Source: Salinisphaera sp. UBA6602
GTDB taxonomy: Bacteria; Pseudomonadota; Gammaproteobacteria; Nevskiales; Salinisphaeraceae
Assembly (NCBI GenBank): GCA_002433465.1
Contig: DJIE01000214.1
Span: 1-16,807, forward strand
Reading direction: 5' to 3'
DNA length: 16,807 nt
Shown: piece after piece, positions 7,254-14,804 of the stretch
Layout: the number at the start of each line of letters is the position of its first letter
Position numbering within the stretch: position 1 is the first letter of the stretch
The notes under the pieces: generated by a model
What the model was told of the DNA's origin: nothing
The model's database searches: none
The model's input: only the letters and a program-made list of their open reading frames with translations
Made by a program: the position numbers and the translations under genes

Positions 7254-7305
7254 AAAAAACAATGGCCGATGCCATATAAAAATTACGTGACGGAGGAGAA
7301 ACGTC

Positions 7306-9252
7306 GTGAAACTACAACCCGCCATAGGGACGCTACGCCTGGCAACGGCTGCGCTAGCCGTGTCCTCGCTGCTGGGGTCCGGTCTCGTCTTTGCCCAAGG
7401 CGAGAAGGCTGAGAAAGACAACAACGGCTCGGCCACTCAGAGCAGTCAAGGGCAATCGACCGACCTGGTCGAAATGCAGAAGAACCCCGATAACTGGATC
7501 ATGTGGAGCGGCCAGTACAACGGCCAGCGCTACAGCGAACTCGATCAGATCAACAGCGAAAACGCCGGTCAGCTTGCACCGGCCTGGACATTCTCGACCG
7601 GCGTGCTGCGCGGTCACGAAGGCGGGCCGCTGGTCAAAGGCGACACGATGTATATATCGACGCCCTTCCCCAACAAGGTATTCGCGCTGGATCTGGAAAC
7701 CCACGCCATCAAGTGGAAGTACGAACCGGTCCAGGACCCGCGCGTCATCCCGGTAATGTGTTGCGATACCGTCAATCGCGGGCTGGCCTATGGCGACGGC
7801 AAGATATTTCTCCAGCAGGCCGATACCACGCTGGTCGCGCTTGATGCCGACAGCGGCAAGGTGATCTGGAAGAGCGTGAACGGCGATCCGAGCAAGGGCC
7901 AGACCGCTACCAACGCCCCGCTTGTGGTCAAGGACAAGGTCATCACCGGCATTTCCGGCGGCGAATTCGGTGTACGCGGTTATCTGACCGCCTACAACAT
8001 CGACGACGGCAAGCTGGCCTGGCGTGCCTACAGCACCGGTCCGGATGACACCATGCTCATCGACCCGGACAAGACCATCGACGCGATCACCCAGAAGCCG
8101 GTCGGCAAGGATTCCAGCCTGAAGACCTGGGAAGGCGACCAGTGGAAGATCGGCGGGGGCACCACCTGGGGCTGGTTCACCTATGACCCCGACCTCGACC
8201 TGCTCTACTACGGCACCGGCAACCCGGGTACCTGGAACCCGACCCAGCGGCCCGGCGACAACAAGTATTCCATGACCCTGTTCGCCCGCGACCCGGATAC
8301 GGGCGAGGCGAAATGGCTCTATCAGATGACGCCGCACGACGAATGGGATTACGACGGCGTCAATGAAAAGATCCTCGTGGACCAGGAGATCGATGGCAAG
8401 CAGCGCAAGCTCGTCGTCCACTTCGATCGCAACGGCTTTGCCTACACACAGGACCGTACCAACGGCGAGCTGCTGGTCGCCAAGAAATACGACCCGGCCG
8501 TGAACTGGGCCAGCGAAATCGATATGGAGACGGGCCGTCCGAAGCTGGTGTCGGAATACTCCACCGATGGCAAGGTCAACCAGAACGTCACCAATATCTG
8601 CCCGGCCGCGCTGGGTTCGAAGGACCAGCAGCCGGCCTCCTATTCGCCGAAGACCGGTCTGTTCTATGTGCCCACCAACCACGTGTGCATGGACTACGAG
8701 CCGTCGAAGGTAGATTACACCGCCGGCCAGCCGTACGTGGGCTCCACCGTGGCCATGTACCCGGGCCCCAACGATATCGTCAATCCGGTCAAGGAGTTCG
8801 AAGGCAAGCGGATGGGCACATTCATCGCCTTTGATGCCACCACCGGCGAGATCAAGTGGTCGGTACCCGAGCGCTTCTCGGTATGGAGCGGCGCCCTGGC
8901 CACCGCCGGCGATGTGGTGTTCTACGGCACGCTGGAAGGCTATCTCAAGGCCATCGATGCCAAGACCGGCGAGGAGCTTTACAGCTTCAAGACCCCGTCG
9001 GGGATCATCGGCAACGTCAACACCTGGAAATATGACGGCAAACAGTATATCGGCGTGCTCTCCGGTATTGGCGGCTGGGCCGGTATCGGCATGGCCGCCG
9101 GCCTGACCGACCCGAACGCCGGCCTGGGGGCCGTGGGTGGCTACAAGGATCTGAAGAACTTCACCCAGCTGGGCGGTGTTCTGACCGTATTCACCCTGCC
9201 CGACGCCGTCGCCGAAAAAGCGCGTACCAGCGAAAAAGTCGCGTCCAAGTAA
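7306..9252 (+). CDS. xoxF: PQQ-dependent lanthanide-type methanol/alcohol dehydrogenase XoxF
   Basis: Periplasmic quinoprotein oxidising methanol or other primary alcohols to aldehydes, reducing a dedicated cytochrome c. The 648-residue precursor starts at a GTG preceded by GGAGGAG (7292-7298); a signal peptide ends near VFA (residue ~30). The eight-bladed propeller is marked by repeated W-containing blades, the vicinal disulfide C152-C153 that stacks on PQQ (MCCDT), and metal ligands E220 (GGEFG), N306 (GTGNP) and catalytic D348. D350 in [10 protein letters not shown] is the extra Asp that distinguishes lanthanide-dependent XoxF/ExaF from calcium MxaF, which has Ala there. Segments such as [22 protein letters not shown] point to the XoxF5-like branch, not ethanol dehydrogenases. 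No MxaI small-subunit gene is present. A terminator separates it from xoxG. Confidence 0.93.
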   Translation: MKLQPAIGTLRLATAALAVSSLLGSGLVFAQGEKAEKDNNGSATQSSQGQSTDLVEMQKNPDNWIMWSGQYNGQRYSELDQINSENAGQLAPAWTFSTGVLRGHEGGPLVKGDTMYISTPFPNKVFALDLETHAIKWKYEPVQDPRVIPVMCCDTVNRGLAYGDGKIFLQQADTTLVALDADSGKVIWKSVNGDPSKGQTATNAPLVVKDKVITGISGGEFGVRGYLTAYNIDDGKLAWRAYSTGPDDTMLIDPDKTIDAITQKPVGKDSSLKTWEGDQWKIGGGTTWGWFTYDPDLDLLYYGTGNPGTWNPTQRPGDNKYSMTLFARDPDTGEAKWLYQMTPHDEWDYDGVNEKILVDQEIDGKQRKLVVHFDRNGFAYTQDRTNGELLVAKKYDPAVNWASEIDMETGRPKLVSEYSTDGKVNQNVTNICPAALGSKDQQPASYSPKTGLFYVPTNHVCMDYEPSKVDYTAGQPYVGSTVAMYPGPNDIVNPVKEFEGKRMGTFIAFDATTGEIKWSVPERFSVWSGALATAGDVVFYGTLEGYLKAIDAKTGEELYSFKTPSGIIGNVNTWKYDGKQYIGVLSGIGGWAGIGMAAGLTDPNAGLGAVGGYKDLKNFTQLGGVLTVFTLPDAVAEKARTSEKVASK

Positions 9253-9274
9253 CGCGTATTGGTATGCCTTACCT

Positions 9275-9318
9275 GCCCGTATCCGTTCTGCTTGGCGCTC
9301 GACGGATACGGGCTTTTT
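9275..9318 (+). terminator. Rho-independent terminator between xoxF and xoxG
   Basis: A perfect 12-bp stem, GCCCGTATCCGT (9275-9286) with ACGGATACGGGC (9302-9313), 15-nt loop, then T5 (9314-9318). It lies 22 bp past the xoxF stop. Partial read-through would give abundant xoxF mRNA and lower levels of xoxG and the accessory genes. Confidence 0.85.
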
Positions 9319-9360
9319 CTTGGCCGCGAAGCGGCTCAAGGTGCAATCGAGGAGTTTCCT

Positions 9361-9957
9361 ATGATCCCCAATCGCCAGACGATCGTCGTATCGCTCGTCG
9401 CCCTGGCTGGCCTCGGACTGGCCACAGCCGCGGTGGGTGCCGACGATGGTCCGATCGTGAACGATTACAGCAGCATGGGCGCCGAATACGGCTATTCGGG
9501 CGACAGTAGCAAGAAAGACGAATCGCAGGCCGCAGATACGAGCGCGAGCAAGTCGAGCGGTTCGACTCACTCGCGTGAGCAGGCCGCCGACGACGGCGAG
9601 CTTTACCAGGTCGACTGTGCGGGCAGCGACTGCAAGGTCAGCAAGAACGTCATGGTCGGCTACGAAAAGTTCGGCAGCCACTGCGCGCAGTGTCATGCCC
9701 AGAACGCGGAAGGCAGTACATTCGCCCCCAGTCTCGTCAAACGCCTCAAGGGCATGAACCAGGGACGATTCACCGCCGCCGTGGCGGGCGGCGTGACGCG
9801 ACTGGATTCGACCACCGGCCAGTACAGCGTGATGCCGGCCTGGGCGAACAACGAAGACGTGATGAACAACGTGCAGAACATCTGGGCGTTTCTCAAAGCC
9901 CGCTCCGACGGCGAACTGCCGGCCGGCAGGCCCAAGCCGATGGACGACAAGAGCTGA
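9361..9957 (+). CDS. xoxG: c-type cytochrome, XoxG-like electron acceptor of XoxF
   Basis: Periplasmic monohaem cytochrome c taking electrons from XoxF. 198 residues from the ATG at 9361, which has GAGGAG 6 nt upstream; the open frame back to 9259 runs through the terminator and is not coding. Signal peptide with cleavage near A27. Haem attachment C108-A-Q-C111-H112, with M158 (SVMPAW) as probable axial ligand. The C-terminal half (GSTFAPSLVKRLK, MPAWANNEDVMNNVQNIWAFLKARS) follows the cytochrome cL/XoxG pattern. Odd features are a ~50-residue Ser/Asp/Lys-rich stretch between the signal peptide and the haem domain, and an additional cysteine pair C86/C91 before the haem site. It begins the series of accessory genes, ending 9 bp before the next. 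Confidence 0.87.
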   Translation: MIPNRQTIVVSLVALAGLGLATAAVGADDGPIVNDYSSMGAEYGYSGDSSKKDESQAADTSASKSSGSTHSREQAADDGELYQVDCAGSDCKVSKNVMVGYEKFGSHCAQCHAQNAEGSTFAPSLVKRLKGMNQGRFTAAVAGGVTRLDSTTGQYSVMPAWANNEDVMNNVQNIWAFLKARSDGELPAGRPKPMDDKS

Positions 9958-9966
9958 CCGGCCGTC

Positions 9967-10905
9967 GTGCGATCGTGTCTGCGGATTCGCCTGGCAGGTC
10001 TTGCCATGCTCGCCAGTACCGCTGCGGCGACCGCACAGACGAGGCCTGCATTCGAGGTGGACCGGATCGCGGACGGCGTATTCGTCCACTCGGGCCTGCA
10101 GGCCGAGGCCGATGATCGCAACCACGGTGATATCGCGAATCTAGGCTTCGTGATCGGCGCGGACTGTGTTGCCGTGATCGATACCGGTGGCAGCCCATAC
10201 GTTGGCCGAGCGTTGAGGCGTGCGATCGAGGTGCGTACGTCGACGCCGGTCTGCTACGTCGTCAATACGCATATGCACCCGGATCACGTCTTCGGCAACG
10301 CCGCCTTCGCGGATACCGACGCGCGTTATATCGCGGCTGCGGGTTTCGCCCACGCCCTGGCCGCACGGCGTATGACCTATCTCGAGCGCGCAGAGCGTAC
10401 GCTGGGCGTGGCTGTCAGCGACGGCTGGATCGTCATGCCTGACGACGTGGTCGACTCGCGCATGCGACTCGATCTGGGCGGTCGCTCCCTGGAGCTGACC
10501 GCCTGGGCCGATGCGCATACCGATAACGATCTCACCGTATTCGACGAGGCCAGCCATACGCTGTTCACCGGCGATCTGCTGTTCGTCGACCGCGTGCCGG
10601 CGATCGATGCCACCCTGTCCGGCTGGCTGGATGTAACGGCGTCGCTCGACGCCCGGGCCCGCGAAGTGGTCCATGTCGTGCCGGGTCACGGCCCGGTCGG
10701 GCAAGGGCTGGACGCGATGCTGGCACCCCAGACGCGTTACCTGGAGGCAATCCGCGACCAGGTCCAAAGCTCGATCGATGACGGCTACGACCTCGCCTAT
10801 ACCACCACGCACGTCGCGCGCGGCGAGCGTGATCGCTGGCTGCTGTTCGACGACTATCACGTGCGTAATGTCACGGCCGCCTATACCGAACTGGAGTGGC
10901 AATGA
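9967..10905 (+). CDS. quinoprotein relay system zinc metallohydrolase, MBL fold (SoxH-related)
   Basis: Exported metallo-beta-lactamase-fold hydrolase (312 aa) of the type found with PQQ dehydrogenases (TIGR04559-like, by recollection of the GDIANLGFVIG...AVIDTGG pattern). Metal ligands are complete: H102-M-H104-P-D106-H107, H184, D203 and H241 (in PGHGPVG), so a dinuclear active site is likely. Signal peptide with cleavage near ATAQ (residues 21-24). The GTG at 9967 is taken as start because it is 9 bp after the xoxG stop and gives a full signal peptide; the ribosome-binding site is weak, so translational coupling is likely. Its stop overlaps the next start as ATGA. The substrate is unknown; the SoxH/SoxYZ parallels suggest thiol or persulfide chemistry on the carrier encoded next, which is inference. 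Confidence 0.82.
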   Translation: MRSCLRIRLAGLAMLASTAAATAQTRPAFEVDRIADGVFVHSGLQAEADDRNHGDIANLGFVIGADCVAVIDTGGSPYVGRALRRAIEVRTSTPVCYVVNTHMHPDHVFGNAAFADTDARYIAAAGFAHALAARRMTYLERAERTLGVAVSDGWIVMPDDVVDSRMRLDLGGRSLELTAWADAHTDNDLTVFDEASHTLFTGDLLFVDRVPAIDATLSGWLDVTASLDARAREVVHVVPGHGPVGQGLDAMLAPQTRYLEAIRDQVQSSIDDGYDLAYTTTHVARGERDRWLLFDDYHVRNVTAAYTELEWQ

Positions 10906-11807
10906 CGATCAAGCCCAGCTACAACGCTGCGCATACAGACGTCGCGCCCACGCGCGCCCGTGCGAGCACGGCCATGCTATGGCTCGCGGGCCTATGTCTG
11001 CTTGCCCTTATGAGTACGGCCGTGGCGGACGTACAACGGCGCGACCAGGACGAAGCGGCCTGGAAGAGCCTGCGTGTCGAGTATTTCGGCGATCGCGCGA
11101 TTGCCGATGGCCAGGACGTGGTTACGCTCGATGCCCCCTACCGTGCCGAAGACCCGGCGGTGGTACCGATCACGATTACCGATCAGCGCGCCGGTACCGA
11201 AGCGTCGCCGATCCACAAGCTCTGGCTCGTGATCGACAACAATCCGGTGCCGATGTCGGCCGCCTTCGAGTTCGGCCCCGCAGCGCGTTCGGCCACCCTC
11301 GCCCTGCGCGTACGAGTGAATTCCTATACCTATATACGGGTGCTCGCCGAGAGCAGCGATGGCCAGCTATATATGGTGAAACGCTATGTGAAAGCCAGCG
11401 GCGGCTGCTCCGCCCCGATCGGCCGCGATCTGGACGCGGCCCGCAATAACATGGGCCAGATGCGGCTTCGCCGTGTACGCGTCGACGGCAGCGACGAAAC
11501 ACGAAGCCAGCTCATGATCCGGCACCCGAACATCACGGGGCTGCAGATGGACCAGCTTACCCGGCTGGTCGAGCCGCCCCATTTCGTCGATGCCATCACC
11601 CTGCGCAAGGGCGACGCCCTGGTGCTGGAGTCGACGATGACCTTTTCGCTAAGCGCCAACCCGAGCCTGCAGTTCGATGTCGCCCGAGACGCGGCCGGCG
11701 ATCTCGGCGCGCAGGTTCATGACAACAAGGGCAACGAGTTCCGCCAGACCTGGCCGGCCGAGCCCGGCGCCGCCCCAACCCAAACGACCGCCGATGGAAA
11801 GACCTGA
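10902..11807 (+). CDS. quinoprotein dehydrogenase-associated SoxYZ-like fusion carrier
   Basis: Periplasmic protein of 301 residues resembling a SoxY domain fused to a SoxZ domain (TIGR04557-like). The N-terminal part (~45-165) has the SoxY pattern ending in the swinging-arm motif ASGGCSAP with C169, comparable to the GGCGG thiol-carrying tail of SoxY but placed internally. The C-terminal part (~180-285; RSQLMIRHPNITGLQMD, then HFVDAITLRKGDALVLE) matches SoxZ. A hydrophobic segment (25-42) with cleavage near AVA follows an unusually long polar N-region; an internal Met25 is the alternative start. ATG at 10902 overlaps the previous stop and has GGAG 5 nt upstream. In Sox systems C169's equivalent carries sulfur intermediates; what it carries here is unknown. 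Confidence 0.82.
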   Translation: MTIKPSYNAAHTDVAPTRARASTAMLWLAGLCLLALMSTAVADVQRRDQDEAAWKSLRVEYFGDRAIADGQDVVTLDAPYRAEDPAVVPITITDQRAGTEASPIHKLWLVIDNNPVPMSAAFEFGPAARSATLALRVRVNSYTYIRVLAESSDGQLYMVKRYVKASGGCSAPIGRDLDAARNNMGQMRLRRVRVDGSDETRSQLMIRHPNITGLQMDQLTRLVEPPHFVDAITLRKGDALVLESTMTFSLSANPSLQFDVARDAAGDLGAQVHDNKGNEFRQTWPAEPGAAPTQTTADGKT

Positions 11808-12718
11808 TGAATACCCGCATACCATTCTCCCCCCGACTACGGCGCAACGTGGGCGTCGCCCTGCTCGCGCTGGGCGTAGCCATGCCGGCGCTGGCACAGC
11901 GTACGCGCAGCGTCGAAAACCCTGCCGCCGACGCGCTACGGGTCTGTGCCGACCCGAGCAACATGCCCTTTTCCAATGAAGCGGGCGAAGGCTTCGAGAA
12001 CCGTATTGCCGCCCTGTTCGGCGCCAAACTCGGCGTGCCCGTGGAATACACCTGGATGCCGGAGCAGATGGGCTTCGGCCGCAATACCCTCAAGCGCTGG
12101 ATTGCCGAAGAGAATCGCTATGCCTGCGATCTGATCATCAGCGTGGGCAGCGCATTTGAAGTGGGCAAGACCACGCGGCCCTATTACCGCTCGACCTATA
12201 CCCTGGCCTATCTAAAGGGCCACGGTCTCGATACGATCGAACGCCCGGACGACCTGCTCGGCCTGCCCCAGGCACAAAGAGACGACTTGCGGATTGGTGT
12301 ATTCACCGGCTCGCCGCCAGGGGACTGGATTATTCAGCACGGCATGATCGGTCAGATCGTGAGCTACCGCGCCCAGTCCGGCGGTTACGACGTCGACCCC
12401 GCGGATATGGTGGCAAAGGACCTCGTCAACGGCGATATCGATATCGCCGTGGTATGGGGACCGATCGCCGGTTATTACGCCCAGAAGATCGATAGCGTCG
12501 ATATCGCGGTCGTGCCGTTCGCCCGCGACGACGGGCCGATGTTCGATTTCCCCGTCTCCATGGGCGTGCGCTACGGCAACGACGATTGGCTCAATACCGT
12601 GCAAGGGCTCATCGACGACAATCGCGACGCGATCGATGCAATTCTCGACGACTACGGCGTCCCCCGCGTGCCCCTGCGCGACGTCGATCGTCAGATGCCG
12701 GAAGACGACGATGATTGA
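11807..12718 (+). CDS. xoxJ: XoxJ/MxaJ-like periplasmic substrate-binding-fold protein
   Basis: 303 residues, signal peptide cleaved near ALA (residue 30). It has the periplasmic binding protein fold of the quinoprotein-associated family (TIGR03871-like): LRVCADPSNMPFSNEAGEGFENRI is diagnostic across positions ~44-67, followed by GVPVEYTWMPE and DIAVVWGPIAGYYA. No ABC permease or ATPase gene is nearby, so a transport role is unlikely. MxaJ/XoxJ proteins are thought to help activate or assemble the dehydrogenase. Its ATG shares one base with the previous stop (TGATG). The C-terminus ends in a run of Asp. C47 and a second Cys (YACDLI, ~104) could form a disulfide. Confidence 0.87.
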   Translation: MNTRIPFSPRLRRNVGVALLALGVAMPALAQRTRSVENPAADALRVCADPSNMPFSNEAGEGFENRIAALFGAKLGVPVEYTWMPEQMGFGRNTLKRWIAEENRYACDLIISVGSAFEVGKTTRPYYRSTYTLAYLKGHGLDTIERPDDLLGLPQAQRDDLRIGVFTGSPPGDWIIQHGMIGQIVSYRAQSGGYDVDPADMVAKDLVNGDIDIAVVWGPIAGYYAQKIDSVDIAVVPFARDDGPMFDFPVSMGVRYGNDDWLNTVQGLIDDNRDAIDAILDDYGVPRVPLRDVDRQMPEDDDD

Positions 12719-13448
12719 ACCGCATACACGCCTTGGCCGAACCCTGCGATATTCGTGGATGTTGCTGCTCGTGCTCGCTTGCACGGCCGCGTCGGCGGCA
12801 GCGAAGACCGACAGCGACGCATCCGAACAGCGCGACTTCTCGCAGGCGAACCGGCTGCTGTTCATGACCGATCACCTGAACGACGTACAGGCGCCCGCGA
12901 CTCTCGCCTACGCCTTTGCCCACCGTGAACACGAGGATAGCGAACGAGATTACGACGACAGGGTGTTGCTGAACATCGATAGCAGCGACCAGGCCGGCAA
13001 GCACGTAGCCATCGACTTCCTCAGCGACGAGCGTCATCGCTATATGCCGGAAGTCGATAACGCCCGCGGCAATCCGGTGATCATGATGTTTCTGCAAAAC
13101 GACGTGTCCACGCTTGCCCAGCAGACCGGCGGCAGCTGGCGCTACTTTCAGCGGCGGGTGAAGTTCGCCCTGCAGGATTCAGCGTCGGTGACCGAGGATA
13201 CCGCCGACTATGGCGGGGAACAGGTCGCCGTTCAGCGTATCGAACTCGAACCCTACGCCGACGAGCGCGGCCATCGCGAAAAGATGGCCGATGCGGTCAA
13301 GCGGCATTACACCTTCGTTATCTCCGATGCGGTGCCGGGCGGCGTGCTCGAGCTGCGCGCGCGCACGCCCGCCGGCGACGGCCGTGGCGAAACACTCGAC
13401 CGAATGACGCTGCTGCCAACTGATAGCCACACGCCGGAGACGCCGTGA
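12711..13448 (+). CDS. exported protein of unknown function in the xox operon
   Basis: 245 residues. ATG at 12711 overlaps the xoxJ stop by 8 bases; the longer frame back to 12636 lies within xoxJ and is rejected. Signal peptide (hydrophobic 16-30, cleavage near ASAAA), or alternatively a lipoprotein with C24 in VLAC. The mature part begins FSQANRLLFMTDHLNDV and has a long segment VAIDFLSDERHRYMPEV followed by GNPVIMMFLQNDV; predicted mixed alpha/beta, with no cysteines in the mature chain if cleaved after A31. I recognise no catalytic motif. I have a weak recollection of similar proteins beside other quinoprotein clusters but cannot name a family. Its position between xoxJ and the DUF2380/DUF3280-type gene, with overlaps on both sides, ties it to XoxF function. 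Confidence 0.75.
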   Translation: MIEPHTRLGRTLRYSWMLLLVLACTAASAAAKTDSDASEQRDFSQANRLLFMTDHLNDVQAPATLAYAFAHREHEDSERDYDDRVLLNIDSSDQAGKHVAIDFLSDERHRYMPEVDNARGNPVIMMFLQNDVSTLAQQTGGSWRYFQRRVKFALQDSASVTEDTADYGGEQVAVQRIELEPYADERGHREKMADAVKRHYTFVISDAVPGGVLELRARTPAGDGRGETLDRMTLLPTDSHTPETP

Positions 13449-14047
13449 TGTGCAAGCCGGCCGTTACCACGGCGCGCAGGCAGGCCATGCAGGCACTGCT
13501 CGCCGTGTTGATGGCAATGATATGCGGGGCCGGCATGGCCGACGCCCGCACCGCAGGCGAACCCCGCACGCTGTTGATCCTGCCCTTCGACATGGTCGAT
13601 TCCAGCCTGCAGGGCGAAATGAACCATGGTCCGCTGGCGGCCGACGTCGCCCGTCTTGAGCGCACCCAGGCGATCGTGCAACGCGCTCTTTCAGCCCGCG
13701 AAGAGTTCCGCCTCGTCGATGCCGCACCGATCAATGAGGATATCGCTCAGGCTCGGCAAAGCTATCGCTATCTGTATGAATGCAACGGCTGCGAAATCGA
13801 TCTTGGCCGGGCCGCAGGCGCCGAGCTGGTACTCACCGGCTGGGTACAGAAAGTCAGCAACCTGATCATCAATATCAATGCCACGCTTTACGACGTCCAG
13901 CGCGGGAAGGCCGTGGCAGGGGGTTCGGTGGACATGCGCGGCAATACCGACCGCACCTGGCGTGCCGCCGCACTCTATCTGGTCAACCATAGCCTGGTGT
14001 CGAACTACCACGCGCGGGCGATCGACGGCGACGCTGCCACGCCCTAG
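13448..14047 (+). CDS. DUF2380/DUF3280-type exported protein, last gene of the xox operon
   Basis: 199 residues from ATG 13448, which overlaps the previous stop by one base (GTG at 13445 is also possible); GGAG at 13435-13438 is the ribosome-binding site. Signal peptide (hydrophobic 16-31). The mature protein reads TLLILPFDMVDSSLQGEM, then YECNGCEIDLGRAAGAELVL with C112/C115, and GWVQKVSNLIININATLYD, the pattern of the DUF2380/DUF3280 proteins that accompany quinoprotein systems. The fold resembles the periplasmic CsgG/TolB-N-like domains that open with an LPF segment, but that is inference. The CxxC could be redox active. Function unknown. The gene ends 32 bp before a convergent gene. Confidence 0.75.
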   Translation: MCKPAVTTARRQAMQALLAVLMAMICGAGMADARTAGEPRTLLILPFDMVDSSLQGEMNHGPLAADVARLERTQAIVQRALSAREEFRLVDAAPINEDIAQARQSYRYLYECNGCEIDLGRAAGAELVLTGWVQKVSNLIININATLYDVQRGKAVAGGSVDMRGNTDRTWRAAALYLVNHSLVSNYHARAIDGDAATP

Positions 14048-14079
14048 CGTGGGCACGTCCTACGAGATGCTGCGCCAGA

Positions 14080-14577
14080 TTAGTCCGGCGTCGACTGAAC
14101 CGGTGCGGTTATCGGCGCAACGGCGGAATCGACGATGTCGCGGATACGACCGTTGATCTCAACCGCCAAAGCATTGAAGGCGGGCCGCTCGGTATCGATC
14201 GGTAACAGCCAGCTGGCCACATGGATACGCGCGTCCTTTTCGAATACGGCGACTCGACAAGGCATGTAAAGCAGAAACCCGGGATCGATCGTCAGCAGGC
14301 GACGGGCGTACTCCAGATTGCAGAAATGGACAATCGTGGCATCGCCAGAATTACTGTGGCCGCGTTGGCGTATCGCCGCACCGATTTCGTTGCGGGCCGT
14401 GATCGCGAAATTGTAAGAACCGATGGCCTGTTCTAGGTCCAGTACGGTATCAACGAACGCCTTGCCCTCGGGCGCGGTGCGCTCGTAGTGACTACGCTCT
14501 ACCGCGCGGGCGGTGCCGACTAGGCAACCCAGCAGCACGAGTAAGGGGATGATCCGGCTGCAAAAGCGGCGGGTCAA
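14080..14577 (-). CDS. DUF302-like exported protein, convergent with the xox operon
   Basis: 165 residues from a TTG start. The start is inferred: the frame stays open upstream through the tRNA gene, but TTG at 14577-14575 is the only start codon that leaves a complete signal peptide (RRF, IIPLLVLLGCLVG, TARA) and lies outside the tRNA. LLGC (C18) could also be a lipobox. The mature part, with GKAFVDTVLDLEQAIGSYNF and HFCNLEYARRLL...PGFLLYMPCRVAVFEKD, matches the DUF302 pattern, a small fold of unknown function. Such proteins also accompany quinoprotein and sulfur-oxidation genes. Oddly, the start codon directly follows the stem of a hairpin and there is no visible Shine-Dalgarno sequence. 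Confidence in the gene is good; in the exact start, low. Confidence 0.68.
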   Translation of the reverse strand: MTRRFCSRIIPLLVLLGCLVGTARAVERSHYERTAPEGKAFVDTVLDLEQAIGSYNFAITARNEIGAAIRQRGHSNSGDATIVHFCNLEYARRLLTIDPGFLLYMPCRVAVFEKDARIHVASWLLPIDTERPAFNALAVEINGRIRDIVDSAVAPITAPVQSTPD

Positions 14578-14603
14578 AAGCCGGCATAGCGCTTGGCCGG
14601 CTT
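14576..14603 (-). terminator. hairpin after tRNA-Leu, touching the DUF302-like start codon
   Basis: On the minus strand AAGCCGGC (14603-14596), 10-nt loop, GCCGGCTT (14585-14578), continuing into two more T. The 8-bp stem lies 8 bp after the encoded CCA of the tRNA, where a tRNA terminator is expected; the U-run of four includes two paired bases. The TTG start of the DUF302-like gene begins at the base next to the stem. Confidence 0.5.
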
Positions 14604-14610
14604 CGAACGA

Positions 14611-14697
14611 TGGTGCCGTCGGAGGGACTTGAACCCCCACAGCCTTTCGGCTACTAGGACCTAAACCTAGCGTGTCTACCAATTCCACCACGACGGC
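14611..14697 (-). tRNA. tRNA-Leu (anticodon UAG, reads CUA/CUN)
   Basis: 87 nt including the encoded CCA. Acceptor stem GCCGTCG pairs with CGACGGC; D-arm GGAATTGGTAGAC; anticodon stem CTAGG/CCTAG around loop TTTAGGT, giving UAG; a long variable arm (TAGCCGAAAGGCT region) typical of class II tRNAs; T-loop GTTCAAGTC. A possible -10 box TAGCAT lies ~10 bp upstream (14712-14707) without a clear -35. A hairpin follows the 3' end. Confidence 0.97.
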
Positions 14698-14804
14698 GCG
14701 CCGGCTATGCTAACCGATCCCGGCCGCGCACGCAGCCCCCGCCCCCGCACAAGGCGGGCAGCGGTACGGCCGAGGTACGTCGATCCCGCGATAAAGGGAT
14801 GCGT

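Noticed and set aside
6851..7305. Possible riboswitch or a pqqA peptide gene in the xoxF upstream gap
   Set aside because: No known riboswitch core and no short peptide with the Glu-x3-Tyr motif of PqqA was found.
6999..7412. 137-codon plus-strand open frame before and into xoxF
   Set aside because: It overlaps the xoxF signal-peptide region in another frame, shows no domain, and covers the promoter and leader.
7354..10125. 923-codon open frame on the minus strand opposite xoxF and xoxG
   Set aside because: It is the antisense of two clearly conserved genes; its translation has no recognisable domain and its length follows from high GC codon bias.
14578..14691. N-terminal extension of the DUF302-like protein starting inside the tRNA
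   Set aside because: The first residues are a translation of tRNA-Leu; the signal peptide starts after it.
14762..14803. ATCCC/GGGAT hairpin behind the acetolactate synthase-like gene
   Set aside because: Only five pairs and no U-run in either direction, so not called as a terminator.
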